DNA of 64,000 bases from Reticulitermes speratus (lineage: Eukaryota; Arthropoda; Insecta; Blattodea; Rhinotermitidae). The stretch spans positions 38,895,610 through 38,959,609 of the forward strand of contig JAJKFL010000039.1 in NCBI GenBank assembly GCA_021186555.1. The letters run 5' to 3'. The notes below the pieces were generated by a model. It was given only the letters and a program-made list of their open reading frames with translations. It made no database searches and was not told the origin of the DNA. Of the stretch, positions 12,601 to 23,757 are shown one piece after another (position 1 is the first letter of the stretch; the number at the start of each line of letters is the position of its first letter). A program made the position numbers and the translations under genes.

Positions 12601-15600
12601 GCTGCTCCCCCCATCAGAGGTGTAGAGGAGTATGTTTACCGAACAGTTCATACAGGCATCTCTTGACGGAGCACAGGAGAATTCTGTGGATAGCCTGGAG
12701 AGTGCCTGAAGAAGCTGATGCTGAAGGTACAGTAAAAGTTATGTTCTGTTGGGTGGTTGCTGTCTTGAAGAGACTGCTGTTTGTTGTCATCCAAACAGTC
12801 ACAAGTGGTTTCCTCATAGCACTGAATATCAAGATTGCAGTCTCAGGAATCTAACATCATTACACAGGTACCAGTGTTACAGAGGAATCTGTTGCATCCA
12901 TTTTCAGGGTGCAGTATTAAGCCCTGTGGAGAAAACACTGGTATGGATGCAGGGAAGGTAGGACTTGAGGCTGACACTGAGAATAAACAAATAGGCACCA
13001 GTGTTGTTCTGTAAGGGGAGATGCCATGGTGGTAAAGATGAAAAAGCATAGGAGGAAGGAATGTGCAGAACAGAGGAAAAGATAAATCCCATGCACCTTA
13101 CTCAACGACCGTGCAGTTGGAGGGAGCAGTTTCTTCGAAACATTGGTCTCAGCAGACGTAAACAGATGGCACTGCTCTCATCTCAGTTGGCAGTAGTTCA
13201 CTGACCCATGAGAACAAACGTAAATACGCACATATATTCCACATATTTTTTGTTTCAAACTTATAAAACGTTTGAGCATAAAGAATTAATATTTATTAGA
13301 AGTATTTATATGCATGTGGTGTTGCACGAAACCTGCTTTCAGTTCTGGGAGCAGGTAAGTCTTCTTCATCAAGCACAGTGGATTGTCGCTGTCCCATGAA
13401 GTGAATTGGGGTGAATGTGCACTACACATTGCACCTGCAGTGCGCCAGTGTTCGTATCTAACTGTTATGATAGGAATTGTTGTAATATTCTTCCTCTACT
13501 AATCTTTAATTTACATTTCCTATGCTCCATATGTTGGATTCTAACAAGATATATGTCATGAGGCTTTGTACGAACAGTGCATGTCAGCAGCAAAATACCT
13601 GAGATGTAAATGGGTTAAATCCTACATGTTAAAAAATGGATGTGAGTGGTTTTAAATAATGTGGGAAATGAATGGGGATTTTTTGTATGAAATGTAAATC
13701 ATCATCATCATCTCCTCCTCCTCCTCTTCCTCTTCCCCCTCATTTTACTCTTCCTGTTTCACCTCAGTGATGCTCCTCTGTTTTCTCCTATCCGACGCCG
13801 GATTCCAACAACTCGCACATATTTGATGCTGTATAGCCGTCTTGTACTCATTGTTCCTACTCTTCTAGTGAAACATTAATTCCCTACTGGGCTGCATATC
13901 GTGTGTCCCCGCAACTTCAGCCGTACAGCCTACATTACTGTGCATCCAGCATGTCACACATCTCGTACAAGTCGGAACTGTAGCTGGAGCACCATCATCT
14001 GTATTAATTGCTGACACAATAAATTTTTCAAAGCTGTACTCTATTTACTGAACATAACTTATAGTATGGTATTAAACTAAGTCACAGACCAACTGATGCA
14101 CACTAAAACCACTTTTTATGTAGCTTTATTATTAAAATTGTTAAAATTATACCCCTACACGTGTTTCGATCCTAGGATCATCGTCAGGGGGTTTTTTGCT
14201 CCACCATAGTACTCTTCACCGTACAACAGGCAGTACACTTCGCTCCCCACAAAAACATATCACATGCCTTTAATACCACGATCCCACATGCCAGCACTTC
14301 CGCAATCTACTATCTAAAGTACTTTTACAATTTTACAACCTTTAACGAGTCTTTTTACAAGATTTTAACTTATAATATATAAGTTTTAAAGTGCCGATAG
14401 AATATTTAAAATCATGTGTTTGAAGTGACTGTAGCTTTTAGCAAAAAAACCCCCTGACGATGATCCTAGGATCGAAACACGTGTAGGGGTACAATTTTAA
14501 CAATTTTAATAATAAAGCTACATAAAAAGTGGTTTTAGTGTGCATCAGTTGGTCTGTGACTTAGTTTAATATGACGAAGATGCACGGTGTCAACAGTATG
14601 AAATTTGAAAAGTATGGTATTAGTTTGTTGTCTTAATGCAAGTGTAGAGTCTAGCATGTACAGATAGTATGGTAATTCATTATCTGCCTCTGGTAAAATA
14701 TCTTTTAAATAAGAACACGATATAGTCTAAGCTGGTACATCATTAAATAAATAAATAAATAAATAAGAGCACTGAATGGAGAGTAAGGCAAGGACAGTTT
14801 CGGAGTTGTTGTTGCTGATTAAGACTGAGAATTATTTGAATTGTGAGACAACCTGCCTGTGACATCTCTGAAGTAGATCTTGCAACAATAAAGCAAACAT
14901 TTTATAACTTACATTGGGAAGTTTTTTTTTTTTTAAGTTGTCTGTGTTTAATTATGTCCCATGTCATAAACACATTTGGGAGAACAGAGGTATAGAGTCA
15001 CATATTTTTAACTTCACTAGATGCACACGGTTCACATCATACCTCAGCCACTTTACCCCAGACCTGGTGTAGGCACTGTGGGCAAGAGAAAAATCTCTGC
15101 TCCTGGTGAAAATCAAACCCTGACTCTCTATTCATTATACTTGGTAGTCGTCACTATACTGACTGATCTATCCTGGCTTCCTGTTGTGTCTAGCTATGTT
15201 TCAGCCAAGATTTGAACTGGGCACCCCCCAAATATAAATCTAGATTGTTACTGCTACAGGGATCTGCTCAGTCATAGAGATACACATTGTGTATGACATC
15301 GTGCTGTACTGTTACAGGTGGCAGAGTCAAGACATCTCAAGGCACTGGTTTCAATGGCAGGTCCCGATGTTATCTGTGTCGGTGCAGGGAAGACTGCTCA
15401 GGAGGTCCTCAAGGTGTGTGGGAAGTTACGGTTGTGTATTTGTTTTTTCGTATCTGTGGAAACGTTTTGTACCTTCTCGTTTCTGTGCAGCGCATTGAAC
15501 GTGAGGCCACTTTCAGTTACCAGACTCTGACAGTACCAGAAGATATAGCGGCTAATGTCCTGTATGTAAACGGAACCCTCATCCATCGTTCTGTTGATGA

Positions 15601-16472
15601 AATTCCAGAATCTTGCAAGGTGAGGTGCTTTTGTTACGTGTGTTTCTGAAAATAAATGTGAATATGATAGAGCATGTCACAAAATCAGTGTCAGTGGTTT
15701 AATTTAAGTATGTTTTATGGTAGGAGGTGCAAAGGGCTAATACGTGCAAGTAATTTAATTGGTTAATTGGAAAAGCTCACATGTCAAATTGCTTGGTTGT
15801 ATTACCTGTTTTTCAGTATGGTTGTGAGACATTATCTTAGCTTGCAGTTGCAACTATTTAAAACAAGCGTGCCAAGGAAAGATGTACTTGGACTGAGGGC
15901 GATTGAGAGGGCACAGAATTGAAAAAATTACATAACAAGGTTTTCTTGTTTGTGTCAGTACACAGTTAAATCAAATAGGCATTGATATTTGTTTCTATTC
16001 TGCTTCTGTTATGTTTGGAATGTGACGGTAGCCACCAAATTGTGCAGAGTCTGAACTGCATGGATCATTACTTTATAGGTCATCTTAGTCACATGCAACT
16101 TTATCTTTACCCTTTAGTGCCAGAATTAAATGCCCAATGTACTCGGCAAAAGACCCGGGATTTAAATGGCTGCCCATTACTTTGCATATTCTTGGCTGAT
16201 GACTTCAGGTGACACTTGGTCTTCTCAGCATCACACTGTGCACTGACTGAAGTCTTTTAGTACCAAAAGGTTAATTTTGTTGGTGGAGACATAGTAAGAT
16301 TCCATAGCGATACACGATTTAACCTATGTGTTCGGACTGCTCACAGGTGTTTGCTGAGCGTGTCGACTTTGCCCAGCGGACACTGAACATGTCAGAGCTT
16401 GCCAAAACGGGCAGTGGGCTGACGTCGTGCTGTCTGCTGTTCCGTCGCACGCGGCACATACGCAGCCTGTAA
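6608..16472 (+). CDS. DDAH: Dimethylarginine dimethylaminohydrolase (DDAH), complete
   Basis: DDAH hydrolyses asymmetric dimethylarginine and monomethylarginine to citrulline and (di)methylamine, removing inhibitors of nitric oxide synthase in the cytosol. Six exons join in frame: 6608..6865, 11116..11218, 12420..12517, 15318..15413, 15491..15619 and 16347..16472, giving 269 residues (vertebrate DDAH1 has 285). Family blocks in order are [16 protein letters not shown] and LITRPGAP (exon 1), [19 protein letters not shown] (exons 2-3), [11 protein letters not shown] with the catalytic His near residue 159 (exon 4), [16 protein letters not shown] (exon 5), and LTSCCLLF with the nucleophilic Cys near 256 (exon 6). 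The start is the first Met, preceding KYTHAVVCR, which aligns with the family N-terminus. All junctions are GT-AG with no defects. The C-terminus ends with a basic RRTRHIRSL. Confidence 0.96.
8445..8506. repeat. Compound GT/GC microsatellite
   Basis: Alternating gtgtgtgtgcgtgcgc units run for about 60 bases. This purine-pyrimidine alternation is of the kind able to adopt Z-DNA. Confidence 0.9.
9075..9255. repeat. Dispersed repeat, first of two copies in DDAH introns
   Basis: A (TGTC)n/(TTTC)n head is followed by 'actggatggatttttatgaa', 'ctaaaatctgtcgagaaaat' and 'gtagacctatgtacatttatg'. The same order of blocks recurs at about 11795-11955, so this is a copy of an interspersed element. The class is unknown. 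Confidence 0.65.
9715..10124 (-). mobile_element. tRNA-derived SINE with 15-bp target-site duplication
   Basis: On the minus strand the element starts with a tRNA-like head (about 10124..10045) whose ends pair as gacctcg/cgaggtc and which carries the B-box-like ggttcgatcccg. It ends in a tail 'gggctgttgagccaagaatt' plus (ATT)n. The string actggtacagtctaa flanks it exactly at 9700..9714 and 10125..10139. The 3' tail is shared with the SINEs at 21974 and 23492. It is probably a retroposed copy and not a working tRNA gene, since the anticodon arm folds poorly. Confidence 0.9.
10215..10585 (+). mobile_element. LINE 3' end remnant (C-terminus of a reverse-transcriptase polyprotein)
   Basis: Read through small frame changes, the plus strand gives fragments such as [17 protein letters not shown] and FVNTTVNI followed by a stop and NAENF. 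These match the C-terminal ends of the LINE copies at 30355, 47210 and 63348 in this window. Only the 3' end is present, as expected for 5'-truncated LINE insertions. It lies in DDAH intron 1. Confidence 0.75.
10955..11062. repeat. Copy of the dispersed 'DRYQ' foldback repeat
   Basis: The halves 'agttatcacctccattttca' and 'agatggaggtaccaggttct' face each other as in the better copies at 19440 and 36775. The copy is partial and lies just before DDAH exon 2. Confidence 0.5.
11795..11958. repeat. Dispersed repeat, second copy
   Basis: The blocks 'tctgtctttctgcatggaac'-like head, 'ctactggacagattttcgta', 'actaaaatctgtcaagaaaa' and 'gacctacatacatttatgac' follow the same order as at 9075-9255. The identity is only moderate, so the two copies are old. 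Confidence 0.65.
12518..15317. other. DDAH intron 3
   Basis: No exon is seen. The intron holds a degenerate 'DRYQ' repeat (about 12855-12920), a CT-rich stretch after 13690, foldback element B (14071-14570), a short (AATA)n tract near 14745 and a tRNA-like SINE fragment near 15060-15180 with a 'gaaaatcaaaccctg' B-box-like string. Confidence 0.6.
14071..14570. mobile_element. Foldback element B
   Basis: Arms 14071..14200 and 14440..14570 are almost perfect reverse complements (about 130 bases), around a spacer of about 239 bases. The inner ends of the arms carry the motif ccctgacgatgatcctagg / atcgaaacacgtgtagggg. This is the same design as element A, but the outer arm sequence is unrelated. 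The string agtatggtatta occurs at 14063 and 14611, outside the arms, and may be a diverged target duplication or chance. No coding capacity. Confidence 0.88.
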
Positions 16473-16724
16473 CACACGTGTCACATTTGTCGTCAGCCAT
16501 CATGTCACTTCCCATAGTAGCAGTATTGCTGGAAACAAGACTTGCGAGGGGTTACAGCCACGTTTGTGTGGCTGTTTGGATATTTTTTAATTGCTTTGTA
16601 AATTTTTTTCTTTTTATGATGTCAACAGTTTTATTTTTATATGCGATTTGAGGTTCCCACAGTTGTAAATATCAAGATTGCAATTTTACAGCTTGTGGCA
16701 CTCTGTATATTGGTAGGTAGATAG

Positions 16725-16850
16725 ATACCAACATTTCACAGGAACCCACTGCCTGTTGTTAGATTATACATGACATTTCTCTCAAATGTTGGTATCTGTC
16801 TACCAGACTACATGGCATCACATCCCAAAACACTGTAATCTGAACTTGTC
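16725..16850. repeat. Copy of the dispersed 'DRYQ' foldback repeat
   Basis: On the minus strand it reads [18 protein letters not shown], the phrase that recurs at 35655, 46735 and 50665. The plus strand has the inverted half 'taccaacatttcacaggaac' 40 bases upstream. The phrase is not from a host gene but is typical of this interspersed repeat. Confidence 0.75.
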
Positions 16851-18228
16851 TTTTTTTTTTAGTATTATTATATTTACTGAGCTGTATTTGCTTCATGAGA
16901 AATTTTAATTCGTGTGGGATGTAACTTTTAGAATGAAAGTGTAAATGAGGTGCATGAAGTTCCTGACATAATGGCGTAATTCTCTGCATCCAGTTCATCC
17001 CTGTGAGATGATGAGGGTCTGTAACTGATAGTGAGAATGATAGCAACACTGTATTTCCAGAAGTTTGGAAATCAAGAGAGTAAAAGAACCAGCCTATAAA
17101 TATGGAGTGTGAAAGTGAGAAAGGACAGAACATGACACATACGTACGCACGCATGTGCGTACATGTGTACATACGTACATTCATGTATTTACTTTTTTTA
17201 ACTTCATACCTCATAACACTAAATACATAATCTTAAATGGATTTTAACACAGAGATTATTGAATTGGGGTCATTTAAACTGAACATTGACCTTTAGACAG
17301 CACCTGTCCTATATATAGGACGCAAGTACCGCTAATACTTACTGCATTTTTTGAGACATGCTGCACAGCGTCAGTTTTTTCAGGCACAAAATTCTGTGTA
17401 TTTCTTAATGTTATTGTCTGTAGTGCATAAAATATTCATGTTTTATTTGAGGGGTGTGCAAAAATTTAAATGTCCAGCCCTGCAGCCAAACGGTTAAACG
17501 AGGGAAAGCTTTAACCTTTAAAAGACCTGTGTTTCCATGTGTAAATGCACGTAAAATAAAAACCCCTACAATTCATTTTATGTATTTAGGCAACAAGGAA
17601 ATTTACTGCATTGTTAAGACATGCTGCATAATCTCTGTTTTATTTTCCACAAAATGCCATTTATTTCATAATTTTATTTTTTTCTGTTCAAATAATATGT
17701 TTTTCATAAACCATGCACTAAAATTTACATACATCCTGGTCGGATAAAGGTTAAACTAAGGAACAATAAATAGAATTTCCAGTGTTCTGAAATTCATTGC
17801 CTACAGATAGCAGATTGGTAATATCAAGCCAAAAGGATATGTAAGTGGTTGTCCAGTAGCGGTGTGCAAATCACTAGCTTCTCACCATGGAGGTCCAGGC
17901 TAAGCCACAAGTAGTGCATGTGGGATTTGTGGTGGACAGGGTGGTGCTTGGACAGGTATTCCTGTGAATACTTGAGCTTTGTTGTGGCGTTTAGCATTCC
18001 ACCAGGCCTGCACATTAATCTGTCATGAGGCACTGCTACAGTAGGTCTACTTGAGGCTGCTGCAATTAAAAGAAGTAAAATTACAACATGTGGGCAGTTT
18101 CATACAAGATGCAAAGCACATCAGACACTATGCATATGCAAGTATATGGGGATTTAAAGGTGCACCAGCATCAGTGTATAAATTATTCTCACCAAACTGT
18201 GAAGTTTGCAAGATTTGAGCTTTTTGCA

Positions 18229-18430
18229 GTGGTGTTGATGAAGATTCAAGTCTTGTAGGATGTGACACTGTGTTGTTGGGTGAATAGTTCCATGCATTCT
18301 GGAGGATTGTAGTGCATTCATGAACGACTGCTGGACTCTGAGGATGCAGTCACTACAATCCTTCAAAATTCCAGGAACTGCTCACTCAGTGACGCAGTGT
18401 CACATCTCAGAAGACTTGAATCTTCAGTGA
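18229..18430. repeat. Palindromic copy of the dispersed 'DRYQ' repeat
   Basis: The left half runs 'gaagattcaagtcttgtagg...gtgacactgtgttg' and the right half inverts it as 'cagtgtcacatctcagaaga cttgaatcttc'. The two halves face each other around 18325, so this copy can fold on itself over about 90 bases per arm. Confidence 0.75.
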
Positions 18431-18477
18431 AACTACATAAATTTGGTCCCGTGGAACCAGGAATAAAAATTGCATTT

Positions 18478-19100
18478 ACAGTGAAACTCTAGTACAGAGT
18501 TCCTGCATTTAGTGAAATCCCATATTTAGTGAATTTAATAACCGACAATTAATGCAAGAAATTTTTTATCTTCTGGAACTTGTATCTGTCTCAATTTAGT
18601 GTGACTGTGGTTGAAGGAAAATTCATCATCTGAAAAACAGGAAGGGGGGAGGGGGTGGTTACCTTATAATTACACATGGAATTTAAAAATGTTCTCTGAA
18701 TATGAATGAATATTTTGTATCTGCTGCAGCTAGGTGACTACAGAAAACTACTCAGCTGCTATAGTAATTATACACATTATTTTGTACTTGTGATTGCATT
18801 ATTGATATGCCAGCAACTCATTTCAAGTTGGATTATTGAAGTGAGAAGCTGTTAAAGTTACAGTATTCTGTAAAAATCAGAGATGATCATGTTGAAAGGA
18901 AAGGTACAGCAGCGTCTGGAATACCAAAATCAATGTGTTGCAGTTGCAGTGCTAATTTTAAATGAACATTAATTAAACATGTTTAGGAACACAACAACTG
19001 TGTCACGAAACAATTATTCCGTGTTGCAGAACAGAATGTATGAAGGGTTTTGTTCTTCTGCGATGATACCAACTCTGCAAGTGCACCCACAGTAATTTAC
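18478..19100. mobile_element. Remnant of a pogo/Tigger-like DNA transposon
   Basis: At 18478-18560 'cagtgaaactct' and 'catttagtgaaatccc' resemble, in reverse orientation, the element at 61420..61592. Further on, 18840-18950 reads in pieces as RDDHVERKGTAASGIPKS, similar to the N-terminal helix-turn-helix of pogo-family transposases (ends in 'GIPKS'). No open frame remains and the right terminus was not found. The family assignment is inference. Confidence 0.45.
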
Positions 19101-19435
19101 ACTGAGGGTGCCCACCAAGTCTGGATAATAAGTTTTCACAACATCTTAAACAAGTTTATTTCATTCATGTCTGTCATTGTTAAAGAAGATGGAAATAATT
19201 CCATGCAACGTGTGTAGTTGCTGGTGATGTCATCTCACATTTGCTTTGTAGCCTGGTTGTGTGTGCACTGTGGGGATGTGACTGCTGCAGAGGAACAGGT
19301 GTAAAAACAGAAAGAACTTTAAGAACCTTAAACTGAATGTACTTGGAACTATCTGCAGGTGATGCGTTTTGGATAGTTGAACGTGTATTATTGCTTTCAT
19401 CGTGAAAAATGTGTGACTGGAGATCTTCACAGTCG

Positions 19436-19602
19436 TATTGGCAAAGATTAGTCTTCTTGGATATGAAGCCATGTTCATTGGTAATCTGTTAACAGCATCT
19501 TCAGCTACCATGAAGATGGAGGCAGCAAGCTCCTCCGAATCGTCAGTAACAAATTACCAATAAACACGACGTCATATCCCAGGATGCTGATCTTTGTGAA
19601 TA
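19436..19602. repeat. Palindromic copy of the dispersed 'DRYQ' repeat
   Basis: Left half 'agtcttcttggatatgaagc...cagcatcttcagc', right half 'agatggaggcagcaagctcc...acgtcatatcccaggatgct'. The halves are inverted about a centre near 19506. Confidence 0.75.
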
Positions 19603-20694
19603 ACGCGTTTTTTGTACAGGTATAAATATGACATTTATTTTTTAATTGTAATATGTTGTAGTGAAGGCAGCCTAAGGAACATGGTGGAATAAATAACCTT
19701 GGCTATCATTTGCTGGCTTTGGGAATTATACATGCAGCCAGTGGCTTGCTTTAATGATACTGCGAGATTTCACTGTGCTTCAGTAAGCTTGCCAACCGTG
19801 GCTTACATATTGGTGCCAATGCTAATTGTAAGAATGGTATAGACATCTTTGTAGAGGTAATTTCACATGTTTAAAGCACAAATACTGCATGTCCACATTT
19901 GGTCAGTTTAGTTATTATGTGCACTTGATAGATAAATATGCCACGCTTGATCTGCACATACAAGTATAAGTTTGGGAATAACTATGGTCATGGGTGATAG
20001 GGTCTAGAAATACAGTATCTCATAACAGAACGTTGTGCTGGTGCATCTTTAATATGAGTCAGCCATATGTGTACTGGACATATAGTATTTTTACTTTAAA
20101 CCATCAGTTTAATTTTTGTGTCACAATCGATGCCCATGTGTCACGTGGCCATCCTTTTGATACTGATGGCCAATCCCAGGTTAGACACTACTGAATTTCA
20201 CTGCCAAATGAGAAGATGGTCCAGTTTTATATTCATGACATGGATGGTTTGGGGCTTCTGCTATGAAGAACAGAAGGAGTAATGTGTGCAGAAGACATCA
20301 TCCTGTTTTGTTGTGCTACAAACAAAGGAAGCATTGCACGCGGACTGAACACACTCGGTCATATGTCATGTCGAGAGCCGCAGGATGCGCCGGCCAATGA
20401 CCAGTGCGGTGGATACCCCAAACTGGCCGAGGGGTATATATAACACTCTCATAAGTCTTGAATCTCATTCCAGCGATACAATAGCTTTGTAAATTTTTTT
20501 ATTTTCTGGAAATTGTATATTGCTGTACATGAAATTGCATTTAACAATACTTTGATGATGTGTATTAAATACAAATACTTTATTGTGTTGAATTGTGGTT
20601 GCATCGTAACATACTCCCTCCTTGTATCCCCACGTCTCGGGCGATGGCAGCAAGCTGCAGCTTGATACTGAAGACATGATACTGAGGTCATAGA

Positions 20695-20716
20695 ATAGAA
20701 TAGAATAGAATAGAAA
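20695..20716. repeat. (TAGAA)n microsatellite
   Basis: Four to five perfect tagaa units. Confidence 0.85.
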
Positions 20717-21334
20717 TATGGGTCGGGCCCTTTATGGTCCCGATGCACGTAGGCCTTTAGCAGGCCCTTTGTGCCCCTTAACCAAATCTAAGTCAGGAGC
20801 CCTGTCCTTATAGTAAAGGTCCAGATCGCCCCTAGACCTAGTTCTTTGATATCGAGGTCATAGAAAGTAATCTCATGGATCAACTACCTTCATATCTCCC
20901 TTGAGCTGTTATACTTCCTCATCTGTCATACTTCCCCACATTCCCCTCTTTTCGTCTAGCCACTCTATTCACACTAATATTGGTAGTGATAACCTTCACA
21001 AGTGGCAGGTGCTTTGGACTGATTGATGCGGACCAGAGGGGCTGGAGGGACATACAGCCGTAGGCAGAGGCTGAGAAGTCTCAAGTGCCATCATCCCACC
21101 ATCTACAGGACTTTATTTCTGTGGTCTCAGTACAGTGCTAGATCCTTCTCAGCTGTTCAAGGCTTTCTGTTGGTAAGAATATCCATCATTGCAACCTGCA
21201 GTGAACCAGTTAACTCTTGCCAAATGCATCACATTTCCCAAAAGGAGTTCACCACTTTTTCATATTTTGGTCCAGTTTAATCCAGCCCACATTCTCGTAT
21301 CATTCTTATATTAAGGTCACATTTTTTGGGAGGA

Positions 21335-21478
21335 TATTGTACCACGTAGTGTACTAGATAGGTGCTGACATTTTGGAGGAACAAGCTGCTTCCATTTTGA
21401 GGGTTAAAGATGAGGCAGCAGAGTCTTCCATAACACTGGTATTAAACAGGTTAGTTGGCGTTACATCTCCGTAGACAG
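21335..21478. repeat. Copy of the dispersed 'DRYQ' repeat
   Basis: Contains 'tgacattttggaggaacaag', 'ctgcttccattttgagggtt' and the inverted part 'tggcgttacatctccgtaga'. Moderately degenerate. Confidence 0.55.
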
Positions 21479-21973
21479 TTGTCATGAGTTACTGACTTAA
21501 GAACCTGAAGTCTCATATTTTAATATCATCCCATCTACACTTGCGACATTCAAAATTCCAAATCCCATGTCAGTTTTCCAGTATGTTTCTGTTATTACAT
21601 GAGTTCCTGAATTTTTGAAGTAGAAAACTATTCACAATTTTTACACTTGAAAACATTTGTATTGAGATGCCGATCTGTGTGGAGAGAGCAGTATAAGAAA
21701 ACCTGGAGCTTCAAGAGTTGTATGTAAAGTTGGAGTGGATGATACATGTGTGCACCTAAATAAATATGAAGACAGTGTTTAAAGTTTCTTTGTAGAGCAA
21801 TGGATTTGAACACTAACTGAGGAAGATCTTTTCTGGAGGAAATCTAACGCTGAAATTATTGACTTGGGGTCACTGAAGTTGAATGTTAAATGAGGGAAAA
21901 CATTGAGGGGGAGGTTCGACTGTGTATGGAACAGCCAGTAGTAATGTTAATAAGTGTAGAGCACATACAAACA

Positions 21974-22083
21974 CGGCAGTGGGCTGGTCCCTCACTGCCG
22001 CAAATGCACAAAGACCTCGTAACCTCAGAAAGAGGAGGCCCAAGCCCATATAGGGCTGTCGAGCCATGGTTATTATTATTATT
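21974..22083 (+). mobile_element. 5'-truncated SINE with 11-bp target-site duplication
   Basis: The tail 'gaggaggcccaagcccatat', then 'agggctgtcgagccatgg', then (TTA)n matches the tails of the SINEs at 9715 (inverted) and 23492. The flanks acatacaaaca at 21963..21973 and 22084..22094 are identical. The tRNA-like head is absent. Confidence 0.85.
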
Positions 22084-23491
22084 ACATACAAACAGCAGTA
22101 CTTCTTACTTTGATTTTCTCCTAATGTCATTGTTCTTCATCATAATTCTCTGTGGCTGATTTTCTAGGTGCTTTTTGGACAAATAAGAAAAAACACTAAT
22201 TTTCATGTCCACTTGTCTATCTGTAACAAGGCCCAAACTAACTGATTTCTCAATTCACAACACATCACATACCTAAACATCAGACATGTCATTCATAAAT
22301 GAAATGCACATTCTTAATGCAACCTCAAGGATGCATTTTGTCTGTTTTTGTTCCTTACGATTCTTTTAACCACATAAGTACATTTCAATGAACACGCCTC
22401 TTGTTGACCTTCACTGCATATAGGAGATAAGATAAGTGGCAGTTGCAGCCATGTTAGCATCAGTTCCAGACTGCTCGTAAGAATGCTCAAGAAGCCTGTT
22501 TGGGGTCTGCTGTATCCATTAAGGAATACACTCCCTTCTGTAGGTAAGTTTCAGCATTTATGTTTCATTTGTTTCACCAGGCTTAGTACATCTGATGCTT
22601 ATGAGTGTGCAGCCTTGTACTGTGTCACCATAGCTCTTACATTACAGTTTATTCAATACTAGTAATGTACTGGTGTAGTCGGTAACTTGTATGAGGATGA
22701 ACGAATGGAAAGCACAGTCATAAGCGTAATATATATATTGTGTATACTGCAGGTTGTCCAGTGACTTTGTATCAGTACTTCCATACTATATTCTTGAGGT
22801 AATTCCTTGTCAGGAATATCATGTGAACATGGGTCCAGTTTGCACTGGTTATGGACCTACGGATGTTTCCTGTCGTAATTTTGGAGTGCATGCATACGTG
22901 TAGGTGTCGCCCTGTTTTCAAAGACTTAAATAAATTGTTTGGTTTTAAGAAAACTCACAAGGCAAAGGAAGCCACCCTGAGAAGCTACTTTTTTTCTTTA
23001 TGCGTGTCTCCTGCCACCATGTTAATTTCAAAATAAGGTGCAATATTAAGTACCTTTTAATATAGTTTTCTCTTTATATGGTAACTGAACTCTATAAAAA
23101 AACCCAGAACTGACTAAAATCATTGTTGCTGATAACGACTCTTATCCAAAGTTTTCCATGCAAGGTTCCATGGGAATTATCAGTGAGATTCTAATATCAT
23201 AGATCAAGTACTGATCAGATATTTTGCATTTATCTACACCTTGAGAGACAATGGTGTACAATGGATATGGTTTATCAGCCAGTTACAGACTCCAAGAAAG
23301 CTGTGACTCAGAATAAAGTATTGCATATACACAATTTAATCAATGTGACCTTTGGAAATCTTTAAACCCTGCAGAGGCCACAAACCAGTTAAGATTAAAA
23401 AAATAACATTTTTTCAAAGACAAATTACTATTAGTTATTAGTATTATTGCAAGAAAAATTAATATAGTATAGTAATTAATTAGAATTGTTG

Positions 23492-23757
23492 CTGATCCCA
23501 GTGGCCGTGCGGTCTAAGGCGTGGGTCTGTGGCCGCTCGCTTACTAGGATCGTGGGTTAGAATCCCACCGGGGGCATGGATGTCTGTCTCTTGTGAGTGT
23601 TGTGTGTTGTCAGGTCTCTGCGACGAGCTGGTCCCTCGTCCACAGGAGTCCTACCGACTGTGGTGTGTCTAATGTGTGTGATCATGAAACCTCGAAATGA
23701 GGAGGCCTAGGCACCCGAAAAGGGGCTGTTGAGCCATAGGAAAAAAAAAAAAAATAT
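23492..23757 (+). mobile_element. Full-length tRNA-derived SINE with 13-bp target-site duplication
   Basis: The head has an A-box-like 'gtggccgtgcggtctaaggc' and a B-box-like 'ggttagaatccc', as in a Leu-type tRNA. A tRNA-unrelated body ends in 'ggggctgttgagccatagg' and then a run of about 14 A. The string attagaattgttg flanks it at 23479..23491 and 23758..23770. The intact head, pure A-tail and perfect duplication suggest a fairly young insertion. Confidence 0.93.

Noticed and set aside
16470..16651. Extension of DDAH beyond the stop at 16470..16472
   Set aside because: The open frame continuing there is in a different phase from exon 6, and the family ends shortly after the CC motif.
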